From Dyella sp. RRB7 (lineage in GTDB: Bacteria > Pseudomonadota > Gammaproteobacteria > Xanthomonadales > Rhodanobacteraceae), in contig NZ_JAKWJS010000006.1 of the NCBI RefSeq assembly GCF_022761115.1, positions 186,001-250,000 on the forward strand: 64,000 nt of DNA, written 5' to 3'. Positions 17,709-27,459 of this stretch are shown one piece after another (within the stretch, counting starts at the first letter, position 1; every line of letters begins with the position of its first letter). A program made the translations under genes and the position numbers. Under the pieces are notes generated by a model. That model saw nothing but the letters and a program-made list of their open reading frames with translations, was not told the DNA's origin and did no database searches.

Positions 17709-18569
17709 TCAGGCACTCAATGCCTGATCGACCCGTTGCTGCAGCGCCATCGCCGCAGCCGGATTGCGCTCCTTGGCGCTGCTGATGAAGTTGATGAAAA
17801 CGTCCCGTGGCGCCTGTTGCGCTTGCGGCGGTGCGACATGCGGCAGCTCTACTGGATCGCCACCCTCGGCCCAGGCCAGCGCTCGCGTGGTCCATGCATC
17901 GAGATCGGCAGGCGCGTAACCGGTGTCGATATGCGATTCACTGCGCATCAGCCGGGCGTAGGCAAAGTCACCGGTGAGATCGGCCAGCGAGGGGTACTGC
18001 GGCGAATCGGTGAATACCGTCGGGATGCGTTGCGTGCGGGCCAGCGCTACATAGCGTTCGTCCAGGAAGCTGGGATGGCGCACTTCGAGCACATGCCGCA
18101 GCGTGCGGCCACCAAGTTCCCGTGGCAGCAGGTCGAGAAAGGCTGCCAGATCATCTGCATCGAACGGCCGCGACGGCGGCAGCTGCCACAGCACCGGGCC
18201 CAGCCGCTCGCCAAATGCCTCCAGCCCGCCGAAGACAAAGCCATCGATGCCCCGCGCCGTATCCGCCAGCCGCTTGCCTTCGGTGACGTAGCGCGGCGCC
18301 TTCAGCGAGAAAACAAAACCCTCCGGCGTTTCTGCCGCCCACTTGGCATAGGTCGCCGGCTTCTGCGCGCCGTAGAACGTCCCGTTGATTTCAATGGTCC
18401 GCAACTGCCTGCTCGCAAACTCCAGCTCGCGCCGTTGCACCAGTCCCGCCGGATAGAAGTTGTTGCGCCATGGCGCGAAGTTCCAGCCGCCGATGCCGAC
18501 GCGGATGTGGGAGGTGGCGTTGGCGGGGGCGCGAGAGAACAGGTCGAAGGCGGGTGTGGGCTTGGGCAT
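17709..18569 (-). CDS. DUF72 (YecE-like) protein
   Basis: A 286-residue TIM-barrel-like DUF72 protein: IRVGIGGWNFAPW at the start, FYPAGLVQRRELEFAS, EINGTFYGAQKP, FSLKAPRYVTEGKRL, LEVRHPSF, and a closing FINFISSAKERNP. The biochemical role of the family is unknown. It is first on a minus-strand run with the RNase, barstar and S4 genes. The 47-base gap permits but does not prove co-transcription. Confidence 0.9.
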   Translation of the reverse strand: MPKPTPAFDLFSRAPANATSHIRVGIGGWNFAPWRNNFYPAGLVQRRELEFASRQLRTIEINGTFYGAQKPATYAKWAAETPEGFVFSLKAPRYVTEGKRLADTARGIDGFVFGGLEAFGERLGPVLWQLPPSRPFDADDLAAFLDLLPRELGGRTLRHVLEVRHPSFLDERYVALARTQRIPTVFTDSPQYPSLADLTGDFAYARLMRSESHIDTGYAPADLDAWTTRALAWAEGGDPVELPHVAPPQAQQAPRDVFINFISSAKERNPAAAMALQQRVDQALSA

Positions 18570-18770
18570 CGGCGGGGATTCCCTTGGGGGCGGGAAATGA
18601 TGCCATGAGGGGAGGTGGAGATTTTGTTCGGGTGGGATATGTGCTGCTACGTTTGATTGTCATGCTTGCGAAAGCAGGACAAGCGCGAAGCGCGCAGAAC
18701 GCCCGAAGGGCGGCCCCGCAGGGGCGAGCGTAGCCAGTCACCCAGTGACTTTCGCCTTTGTTGGCGTGGT

Positions 18771-18882
18771 CGCCAGGTTGCCGCCTACGCGGCGTGCGTT
18801 TCGATCGTCTGCCGACGCTCGAGTCACTTCTTTTGCTGGCCCACGCATGCGCAGGAGCGCATGCGAACGGCGAAGCCGGCCC
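18771..18882 (+). repeat. Outer inverted repeat, left arm
   Basis: About 112 bases that match, inverted and by eye at roughly 85-90%, the stretch 20343-20455. Shared blocks include GCATGCGCTCCTGCGCATGC and CCGCGTAGGCGGCAACCTGG (right-arm orientation). The 200 bases before it (18570-18770) hold no gene I can support. The toxin remnant begins exactly where this arm ends. Confidence 0.8.
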
Positions 18883-19194
18883 GGAGTCAAAGATATGCAC
18901 AAAGAACTGTAGGCAAAGGAAATGGTCGTCTCGCAGACGATCAGGGCGGCCATTTGGAGGCTCAGGAGAGAAAGCCAACCTTGTGCCGATGGACAAGGGA
19001 ATAAATAATTATCACGCTGGCGAATGGGGGCGGATGGAAAAAACTGGGCTCAGGCTCTCGCCGATGGAAAGTCTGTCGAGGTTAATATCAAGCCCGCTTA
19101 CATTGACGATGCATTGCGACCAGATAGATTTATAATTACACAAAATATCGATGGGGAGCTGTCGCGCGTGACGATCATCAATCCAAAGCCATGA
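18882..19194 (+). pseudogene. C-terminal remnant of a DNA/RNA non-specific endonuclease toxin (Endonuclea_NS_2 type)
   Basis: The domain can be followed through three frames. First, up to 18956, it reads TVGKGNGRLADDQGGHL, with the catalytic His region. Then, from 18953 to about 19040, it reads FGGSGEKANLVPMDKG and HAGEWGRMEK. Last, to the TGA at 19192, it reads WAQALADGKSVEVNIKP and ends TIINPKP. The first break looks like a small deletion after GGHL. The second is a single missing A in an A6 run at 19038-19043. The nuclease is therefore dead and lacks its N-terminal delivery part. Family assignment rests on the DQGGHL / NLVPMD / EW.RME / WA.AL order. Confidence 0.8.
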
Positions 19195-19201
19195 GGAAAT
19201 T

Positions 19202-19582
19202 ATGAATAAAGATATTGCGAGCCTTTACGAAAAGATAGCTCAATGCACTTTTAACTCCTTGCCAAAGAATTTTTCCGGTGCATCGCTAACGGCAAAGATG
19301 ATTGCGCGCTATATTGAGGTGACAGGAAATTATGTGACACGCGAGAATGAGGTGGCGAAGTCCTTTTTGCCCGATGAGAAGGTGGAGCCGCTTCTTGAGA
19401 AGTTGCGTGAATCAATGGCTGCCTTGCAGCCTGGGAAGGGGGCTTGGTATACCGCAACACTCGACCTTAATTCCGAGGGTGAATTTTCATTCAAATTTGA
19501 TTACGACAACTCCCCTGATTTTCAGTATAAGCCGAGTCAGGATAAGTTCGATGAGGATGCCAAAAAATTTCCACGGACCTAG
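19202..19582 (+). CDS. YezG/DUF600-type immunity protein
   Basis: A 126-residue acidic protein with an intact frame and a binding site (GAGGAAAT) seven bases after the toxin remnant stop. It resembles the YezG immunity family: an N-terminal helix DIASLYEKIAQCTFNSLP and the late motif GEFSFKFDYDN. YezG proteins neutralise nuclease toxins delivered by polymorphic toxin systems, and Endonuclea_NS_2 toxins are a usual partner. The gene is much more AT-rich than its surroundings, so it was acquired by transfer. With the toxin dead, it may serve as an orphan immunity gene against relatives. Confidence 0.7.
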   Translation: MNKDIASLYEKIAQCTFNSLPKNFSGASLTAKMIARYIEVTGNYVTRENEVAKSFLPDEKVEPLLEKLRESMAALQPGKGAWYTATLDLNSEGEFSFKFDYDNSPDFQYKPSQDKFDEDAKKFPRT

Positions 19583-19748
19583 CGGATTTTTGTAGATGAA
19601 TTTCATCGTAATTTTTGAATCTGGAATATGGCGCTTGGCATATCTGCAGTGGGCTTTGTCAAGTTGGCGGTTGTGGGCCAACTGCGCAGCGCGCGCGTAG
19701 TTGTCCTTAACAGGTAGCGGTCTCGATTGCGGCGGATACAGTCCAACC

Positions 19749-19856
19749 ATGCCATCTACCGACGGGCACGAAATCTGGACCGACCAGTACGGCCGGGTCA
19801 AGCTGAAATTCCACTGGGACCGCTCGGCCGTAAGAGATCACAAGTCGTCCTGCTGA
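19749..19856 (+). pseudogene. VgrG (type VI secretion spike) fragment
   Basis: A 35-residue piece containing GHEIWTDQYGRVK, LKFHWDR and RDHKSSC, the conserved VgrG gp5-like boundary region (normally followed by Trp). The codon after Cys is TGA, created where the sequence runs directly into the inner inverted repeat at 19857. Nothing of the rest of VgrG is visible; 19583-19748 holds no recognisable coding sequence. Confidence 0.75.
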
Positions 19857-20010
19857 AAGTAACCCAAAGAAAATGGCCTGAAGAGCTGGCAGCATAACGT
19901 TGGGAAAAGCCCAAACGCTCGAGGTACTTCGTTGCGGGACAACCTCCGCCGCTACACAGCGGTTAGGCCATAGGGCTGCGCAACGCGCCATAGCGCTGAG
20001 GACTTAAAGC
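19857..20010 (+). repeat. Inner inverted repeat, left arm
   Basis: About 154 bases that reappear inverted at 20149-20308. The clearest block (right-arm sense) is GCGCGTTGCGCAGCCCTATG followed by GCCTAACCGC. It begins with AAGTAACCCAAAGAAAATGG, a sequence type I recall at many intergenic sites in Xanthomonadales genomes. Confidence 0.85.
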
Positions 20011-20148
20011 GGCACGCTTCGCGCCTTGGCGCCCGCTCCCCTTCGGGGGAGGGTTGGGGTGAGGGGCCAATCTAGCCTCAGTAGTGGTTAGAACCATGGG
20101 TACCGCCACCTTCAGGAGCTATAGCAACCCATCAACTACGCCGTACCG

Positions 20149-20308
20149 GCTTTAAGCCCTCAGCGCGGTGGCGCGTTGCGCAGCCCTATGGCCTAACCGC
20201 TGTGTAGCGGCGAAGGCATCCCGCAACGAGGCCCCAGAGGCCGTTCCGGCTGGTATTCAACGCAATGCTATGAGCCTTGGCCTTTCAGGCCATTTCTCTG
20301 GGTTACTT
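20149..20308 (-). repeat. Inner inverted repeat, right arm
   Basis: Inverted partner of 19857-20010. The 138-base spacer between the arms (20011-20148) is GC-rich at its left end (CTCCCCTTCGGGGGAGGG) and shows no gene. Together the arms could form a very long hairpin. Confidence 0.85.
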
Positions 20309-20342
20309 CTCTTTACTCCGGGCATCCTGCCCTTCGCCCTTC

Positions 20343-20455
20343 GGGCCGGCATCGCCGTTCGCATGCGCTCCTGCGCATGCGTGGGCCGGCAAAGAGAAGT
20401 GACTCGGCCTCCGGCAGGAGGTCGAAACGCCCGCCGCGTAGGCGGCAACCTGGCG
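20343..20455 (-). repeat. Outer inverted repeat, right arm
   Basis: Inverted partner of 18771-18882. It lies 35 bases after the inner right arm and ends about 40 bases before the stop of the mechanosensitive channel gene. No coding sequence is evident between 19857 and 20493. Confidence 0.8.
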
Positions 20456-20493
20456 TCAACGCCACACCTATGCCACAAGACCGATGAGCGCCA

Positions 20494-22929
20494 TCAAGTC
20501 CCATTCCCCGGCATCACCGTGGTCATAGGGTTCGCCGCCGCATTGCCTTCCTGCGGCAGGGTGCGCACCACCATATCCTGCGGCGTGGTCAGCGGCAGGT
20601 CGGCCTGGCGCAGGCGGTCGATGATTTCGAACAGCAGGTCGCTTTTCACATTGCTGGCATCGCGCGGATTGCTTACATAGGCCGTGCAGATGAACATCAG
20701 CGAGCCGGCATCGAGACTGTCCAGCTGCACGCTGGGCGAGGGCGTATTGAGCGTGCCGGAATAGTTGCGCAGGATGTCGAACACGATCTGGCGCACCTTG
20801 GCGGCATCCGTGCTCATCGGCATCGGCAGGCGAATCTGCACGCGGCCAAGCGCGTTGGCCAGGGTGACATTGCGCACGTTCTGCGTGATCAGCTGCGAGT
20901 TGGGCACGATCATGGTGGAACGGTCGCTGAGCTGGATCTCGGTGGCGCGCACATTGATGCGGCGGATGTCGCCTTCCACGCCGCTGATGCTGATCCAGTC
21001 GCCGACTTTCACCGGGCGCTCGGCCAACAGGATCAGGCCCGAGATGAAGTTCTGCACGATGGCCTGCAGGCCAAAGCCGATGCCGACGGACAGCGCGCTG
21101 GCCACCCAGGCAATGCTCTGCACGTCGACTTGCAGCGCACCCAGCACCAGCACGAAGACCAGGATGCCGCCGACATAGCCGAGCAGGGTGACGATGGACA
21201 TCTGCATGCCCACGTCCAGCGAGGTCTTGGGCAGCAGCTGTTTGCCCAGCCAGCGCTTGAGCAGGCGCACCACGATGAAGCCGATCGCCAGCACCAGCAT
21301 GGCGTTGAAAATGTTGCTGGGGTTGATGGTCAGCGTGCCGAGCGAGCGGCCGGCGAACAGCCGCGTGCCGCGATCCACCAGCTCGGACGGGCCTGCGCCA
21401 TAAGGCGCCAGCACCAGCGGCAAGGCCAGCAGCAACAGGAACACCCGGCCCACGCCGGACAGCACGGTGGCCGATTGCTCCAGGCGCGCCGGCGCGATGC
21501 CGAAGGTTTCCTGCATGCGCGCGCCGGTGGGCGAGTCGGGGGACAGCAACGATTCGCACAGGTCGTTGATCAGGTGCATCAGCACGTAGAGCGCGGCGAT
21601 CAGGAAGCCGGTGCTCAGCATCTGCCGCGCCACGAAGAAGGCGAGGGCGATATAGCCGGTCAGCACGCCCAGCAAGGTCAGCAACGAACCGATGAAGGCA
21701 CAGGCCACCAGCAGACCCACCCATAGCGGCCGCTCGGCCGGTGCTTCACCCCGGGCGAGCAGTGCGCGACGGGCGCGACCCATGCGGATCAGCGCCGCGC
21801 CGATGAGGCCGCCGATCAGCGTGGAGGTCAGCGCGTTGGCGGCCATCGCGGTTGCGAGGCTGGCGCCGATGTCGTTGTTGACGCGCTCGATCAGGCCAAG
21901 CAGCAGCGTGCTGTAGGCCAGCATGGTGGGAAACGGCCACAGCCGCTTGGCCAGGTCGTCCGAGATGGGCGGCAGGCGCCAGGACGGGTGCTTCACGCTG
22001 AGCATCGCGCGACCCAGGCCAGCCATGGTTGCCGCGAAGAACATCAACTTGACGATCGGGCGGACCAGGTCATCCAGGTCCTGGTCGTACACGCCGCCCC
22101 AGTTCACCGCCAGGTAGATCAGCCACACGGCAAGACCGTAGGTGAACGTGGTGCACAGGGTGATCAGCAATGCCATCGCGCTGCGGCGAAGGTGGCCGGA
22201 CGGCAGGTACTTGGCCGCCATCTCCAGCAGCTTGTGTTCCAGCAGGCGACGCCCGCCCGCGAGCAGGGCCACGGCAGCCAGCAGGCAGGCGATGAACGGC
22301 AGGCGATTGGCGGGTTGCCAGGCCTGTGCCAGCGCACCTTTTACGGTCTTGCCGAGCAGGGCGACGTTGGCCCGATCGTCCGGCATGCTCTGCGCCAGCC
22401 CTTGCCAGAAGGCCATGCTGAGCGGCGAGGCCGTGCGCTGGCTGATCTGAGCCTGGAACAGCTCGCGGCGCAGGGCCGCGATTTGCGTGACCAATTGCTG
22501 GCTTTCGAGGCTGAGCGTTTTCGCCTGGGCGATCTGGCCGGCCAGGTCGCTCTTGTCCTTGTTGAGTTGCTTGCGCTGGGCGGCCACCTCGGGTGCTTCC
22601 GCCGGTGCCCCTTTCTCCGGCGGCGGCCCCAATACGTCGAGCTTGGCCTGCAGCGTTTCGGCTTGCGGCGTGAGGCTGGCCGTCAGCTGGTCGGCTTGCT
22701 GCTGCACGGCGGTCGCGCGCGCGCGCGCATCGCTAAGCAAGGTATCGGTGAGCTTGCCCTTGTCGGTGATGGCCTGCTTGATCTGGTCAAGCTGGGCGCT
22801 CAGCTGGTCGGGACTGGCGAGCGTGGCCTGGGGAATCTGCGCCGGGCCCTGCGCGTTCTGCGCGCACAGTGGAGTGGCGCCACCGAGGGCGATGAGAAGG
22901 ATCAGCAGCAAGCGAAGCACGATAGGCAT
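20494..22929 (-). CDS. Mechanosensitive ion channel, MscK/YbiO-like, with DUF3772 region
   Basis: About 811 residues. A signal peptide ends near LCAQNA, a long periplasmic coiled-coil follows (about 30-200, LSAQLDQIKQAITDKGKL onward), then around ten transmembrane helices. The MscS core has a pore-lining helix with SVGIGFGLQAIVQNFISG and the beta domain VKVGDWISISGVEGDIRRINVRAT. It should release solutes on hypo-osmotic shock. I place the start at ATG 22929; the frame is open further upstream but the signal peptide fixes the start. It is divergent from endonuclease V. Confidence 0.93.
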   Translation of the reverse strand: MPIVLRLLLILLIALGGATPLCAQNAQGPAQIPQATLASPDQLSAQLDQIKQAITDKGKLTDTLLSDARARATAVQQQADQLTASLTPQAETLQAKLDVLGPPPEKGAPAEAPEVAAQRKQLNKDKSDLAGQIAQAKTLSLESQQLVTQIAALRRELFQAQISQRTASPLSMAFWQGLAQSMPDDRANVALLGKTVKGALAQAWQPANRLPFIACLLAAVALLAGGRRLLEHKLLEMAAKYLPSGHLRRSAMALLITLCTTFTYGLAVWLIYLAVNWGGVYDQDLDDLVRPIVKLMFFAATMAGLGRAMLSVKHPSWRLPPISDDLAKRLWPFPTMLAYSTLLLGLIERVNNDIGASLATAMAANALTSTLIGGLIGAALIRMGRARRALLARGEAPAERPLWVGLLVACAFIGSLLTLLGVLTGYIALAFFVARQMLSTGFLIAALYVLMHLINDLCESLLSPDSPTGARMQETFGIAPARLEQSATVLSGVGRVFLLLLALPLVLAPYGAGPSELVDRGTRLFAGRSLGTLTINPSNIFNAMLVLAIGFIVVRLLKRWLGKQLLPKTSLDVGMQMSIVTLLGYVGGILVFVLVLGALQVDVQSIAWVASALSVGIGFGLQAIVQNFISGLILLAERPVKVGDWISISGVEGDIRRINVRATEIQLSDRSTMIVPNSQLITQNVRNVTLANALGRVQIRLPMPMSTDAAKVRQIVFDILRNYSGTLNTPSPSVQLDSLDAGSLMFICTAYVSNPRDASNVKSDLLFEIIDRLRQADLPLTTPQDMVVRTLPQEGNAAANPMTTVMPGNGT

Positions 22930-23015
22930 GGCGGCATGATCCGGGCGCGTCACGGACCGGTCAATGAATAATTGCCTTGACGGTTGGTTCAGTTCGCCTG
23001 CTTCACGCTTTCGCG

Positions 23016-23714
23016 ATGGATCAGTCACGCCCGCTATTCACCATGCCGCCATGGGACGGCGATATCGCCGCGGCACGCGCGTTGCAGGTTGCATTGGCCC
23101 GCCAGGTGCGCCTGGTGGACGATCACCCACCGCTGCGACACGTGGCCGGCGTGGACGTGGGCTTTGAGGACGGCGGGGCGGTGACACGCGCGGCGGCGGT
23201 GTTGCTCGATGCGCTCACGCTGCAGCCGCTGGCGGAAGTGGTGGCCCGTTTGCCGACACGCATGCCGTACATCCCCGGGCTGCTTTCCTTTCGCGAATTG
23301 CCGGCGCTGTTGCAGGCGCTGGGGCAGTTGCCGCAAGTGCCGGACCTGGTTTTCGTGGATGGCCTGGGCGTGGCCCATCCGCGCGGGCTGGGCATCGCCG
23401 CGCACCTGGGCGTGGTCACCGGGCTACCGGCGATCGGGGTGGCCAAGTCGATACTGGTGGGCGTGCACGATGAGCTTGGCCCGCTTCGCGGGGAACGTGC
23501 GCCGCTGCGCTACCAGGGAAAAGTCATTGGCTATGCCTTGCGCAGCAAGGACAACGTGCGGCCGCTGATCGTTTCACCCGGTCATCGCGTGAGCATGGAG
23601 GCGACGCCTGGACTCGTGCTGGCGTACTGCACCAAGTACCGCCTGCCGGAACCTACGCGGCTGGCGGATCGGCTGGCATCGCGCAGGGACCAGGCCAGCC
23701 GCCCACGCGTCTGA
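23016..23714 (+). CDS. nfi: Endonuclease V
   Basis: About 232 residues. It nicks DNA (or RNA) one base 3' of deaminated purines such as hypoxanthine. Active-site features are present: Asp in VAGVDVGFE, the wedge region [16 protein letters not shown], Asp in [22 protein letters not shown], and GVAKSILVG. The start is placed at ATG 23016; a TTG at 22977 or ATG 23043 are alternatives. It converges on the Fur-like gene with an 11-base gap. Confidence 0.93.
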   Translation: MDQSRPLFTMPPWDGDIAAARALQVALARQVRLVDDHPPLRHVAGVDVGFEDGGAVTRAAAVLLDALTLQPLAEVVARLPTRMPYIPGLLSFRELPALLQALGQLPQVPDLVFVDGLGVAHPRGLGIAAHLGVVTGLPAIGVAKSILVGVHDELGPLRGERAPLRYQGKVIGYALRSKDNVRPLIVSPGHRVSMEATPGLVLAYCTKYRLPEPTRLADRLASRRDQASRPRV

Positions 23715-23725
23715 CCGGTGTGCGG

Positions 23726-24115
23726 TCATTCCGGTGCGGGCATGGCGTTGGCCACGGGTACCAAGCGATAGCCAAAGGCCGCCGCCAGGCGGGCCACCGC
23801 GGCAATCGCTTCGGGATCGCGTGGCGTGGTGGCATCGTCGGCGGGGCCCGTGCGCCAGCGCGCACGCTCATGGGCGATGGGGCGCGAGGCCGCCAGGCCT
23901 CGCTGTTCCAGTTCGCGCAAGAAGCGATACACCGTGCCCAGGCTCGTGCGCGGCTCGATGATCGCGGCCCGGCGCAGCAGTTCCACGGCGTCGGGTTCGT
24001 CATCGGCCTCGCACAGGCTTTGCCAGATCGCCAGGCGTGGTGCCGTGGCCCGCAATCCGGCGCGGACCAGAACCTCGGTACCGTCGTGCGCCATCGTGCG
24101 GGCAGGCTCAGCCAT
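23726..24115 (-). CDS. Fur-family-like winged-helix regulator
   Basis: About 129 residues. The N-terminal half fits a Fur-type winged helix: VRAGLRATAPRLAIWQSL, then RTSLGTVYRFLRELEQRGL. The usual C-terminal metal-binding His/Cys motifs (HHH, CxxC) are absent and the tail is short and Ala-rich. So metal sensing in the normal Fur manner is doubtful. The start overlaps the stop of the PadR gene by 8 bases, which ties its expression to that regulator. Confidence 0.75.
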   Translation of the reverse strand: MAEPARTMAHDGTEVLVRAGLRATAPRLAIWQSLCEADDEPDAVELLRRAAIIEPRTSLGTVYRFLRELEQRGLAASRPIAHERARWRTGPADDATTPRDPEAIAAVARLAAAFGYRLVPVANAMPAPE

Positions 24116-24746
24116 CCTGGTTGCCCTTGGCGATCTCGTCGGCCGCCTGCTTGATGATGTCGCGCACGCGCTTGATCTCGGCCGTATTCCACGGCCCGCC
24201 GTGCATGAACAGCGCCCGCTTGAGCTCGTGCATGGCTTCGCGCAACGCCATCGGCGCCGCCGCCCGCGCAAACATCCTGGCGGTGCTTTCCATGCGCGAC
24301 ATCACCGCGTCCACCGCTTCCTTGTTGGCGGCCAGGAAGGCCTTGCCTTCCTCGGTGATGGTGTAGAGCTTCTTGCCATCGCCGGTTTCCACGCTGGCGT
24401 GTCCCAGTTCTTCCAGCAAGGTGAGGGTGGGGTACACCGCGCCCGGGCTGGGGGCGTAGGCGCCATCGAACATTTCCTCGATGGTGCGGATCAGCTCGTA
24501 GCCGTGGCGCGGCTGCTCGGCGATCAGCGCAAGCAGGATCAGCTTGAGGTCGCCGTGGCCAAACACGCGGCCGCCGCGAAAACGGCCGCCCATGCCATGG
24601 CCGTGACCCTCGTCGTCGCCGAAGCCGCGGCCAAAGCCCCGGCCGAAGCCGCGCTCGGACCCGCGCCGGCCGATGGCTTCGCGGATAAAGGCCTCGCGGC
24701 CCTCGTGATGATGGTGGTGCCGGTCGAACAAATGACGAAATCGCAT
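24108..24746 (-). CDS. PadR-family regulator with His-rich N-terminus (YqjI-like)
   Basis: 212 residues. Residues 1-60 are metal-binding in character: a five-His run at 10-14, then Gly/Arg/His repeats. A PadR winged helix follows (HGDLKLILLALIAEQPRHGYELI, YAPSPGAVYPTLTLLEE) and a helical dimerisation tail. This layout matches E. coli YqjI, a nickel/iron-responsive repressor of a ferric reductase gene. Here the next gene on the strand is Fur-like and the divergent gene is an ABC exporter. A perfect palindrome ten bases upstream of the ATG is the likely autoregulatory operator. Confidence 0.9.
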   Translation of the reverse strand: MRFRHLFDRHHHHHEGREAFIREAIGRRGSERGFGRGFGRGFGDDEGHGHGMGGRFRGGRVFGHGDLKLILLALIAEQPRHGYELIRTIEEMFDGAYAPSPGAVYPTLTLLEELGHASVETGDGKKLYTITEEGKAFLAANKEAVDAVMSRMESTARMFARAAAPMALREAMHELKRALFMHGGPWNTAEIKRVRDIIKQAADEIAKGNQDG

Positions 24747-24755
24747 GACTAACTC

Positions 24756-24790
24756 CGATATATCTTAAGTAACGGTCTTAAGATATATCG
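24756..24790. promoter_or_regulatory. PadR operator palindrome
   Basis: A perfect 14-bp inverted repeat, CGATATATCTTAAG, with a 7-base spacer (TAACGGT). It lies between divergent padR and the ABC transporter gene and is strongly AT-rich against a GC-rich background. The form is typical of PadR operators. Confidence 0.85.
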
Positions 24791-24954
24791 TAATATTCGC
24801 GGAGCGCAAGTGGGACCATGCTCGCCATCCCCGCGAAGGCGGGAACGACGCGAGCGTCCTCATCAGCGTTTCGTCTTCGCCCAGCTTGAAAGCCGCTTAG
24901 CGTGCCTTCACCCCATAGCCACCCGCCCCGCTGTTTCCCAAGGACGATTCCCCC

Positions 24955-26814
<1,860 letters not shown>

Positions 26815-26904
26815 ATGCGGGCGCGGGTTGTTGAGCTTTTTTTGCCTCGTGCTTCACGGGCGTGCCTGCAGCATCACCCTTCCTTCCGACACCGGAGCAG
26901 CGTG

Positions 26905-27444
26905 ATGCCTACTGAAAAAGCCCTGGCACGTGCGCGCAAGGACAAGCGCGAAGGCAAATCGGCGAGCACCCAGGCTGGTGAGTTCGTGCGCGAGGAGATC
27001 GACCGTATCCGCGAAGGCAAGCATGGTGCGCGTTCGGCCGCGCAGGCCATCGCGATCGGTCTTTCGCAGGCGCGCCGGGCCGGTATCGATGTGCCGGCCA
27101 AGAAGGGCGCGGTGGCCAAAAAGAGTTCGCGCAAGAAACCGGTGGCCGGGAAGGCCGCCAAGGCGACGTCGGCCAGGCGAAGCCGCGCCACCACCAACGC
27201 GCTCAAGCGCGAAGGGACTACGGCGGTGACCAAGGCGGCGTTGGCCAGACATGCGCGCCAGGCGGCCGGGGAGCGCACGGCGGCCGAACGCTCCGCCTCG
27301 GCGAAAAAGGCGGCGCGCACCAAGGGTGCGGCGGGGCGCAAGGCAGCAGCCAAGAAGGCCGCGCGCACGAGGAAGGCCGGCAGCCGTGCCGCAGGGGCTA
27401 CCCGCGCCACGCGCACCCGGACCATGCGGGCACGCGGGCGCTGA
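26905..27444 (+). CDS. Histone H1-like Lys/Ala-rich protein (DUF6496-type N-terminus)
   Basis: About 179 residues. Residues 1-65 form a conserved head (KREGKSASTQAGEFVREEID, RSAAQAIAIGLSQARRAGID). The rest is a low-complexity Lys/Arg/Ala tail like eukaryotic H1 C-termini and bacterial nucleoid proteins. DNA or nucleic-acid binding is likely from charge alone. The start is ATG 26905, after GGAGCAG; the open frame upstream is not supported. Confidence 0.8.
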   Translation: MPTEKALARARKDKREGKSASTQAGEFVREEIDRIREGKHGARSAAQAIAIGLSQARRAGIDVPAKKGAVAKKSSRKKPVAGKAAKATSARRSRATTNALKREGTTAVTKAALARHARQAAGERTAAERSASAKKAARTKGAAGRKAAAKKAARTRKAGSRAAGATRATRTRTMRARGR

Positions 27445-27459
27445 AATCACCTGCGGGGT

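Noticed and set aside
20168-20680. A 170-residue plus-strand ORF across the inner and outer repeats
   Set aside because: It is made of repeat sequence plus the antisense end of the channel gene. A near copy occurs in the other repeat arm, as expected of a translated non-coding repeat.
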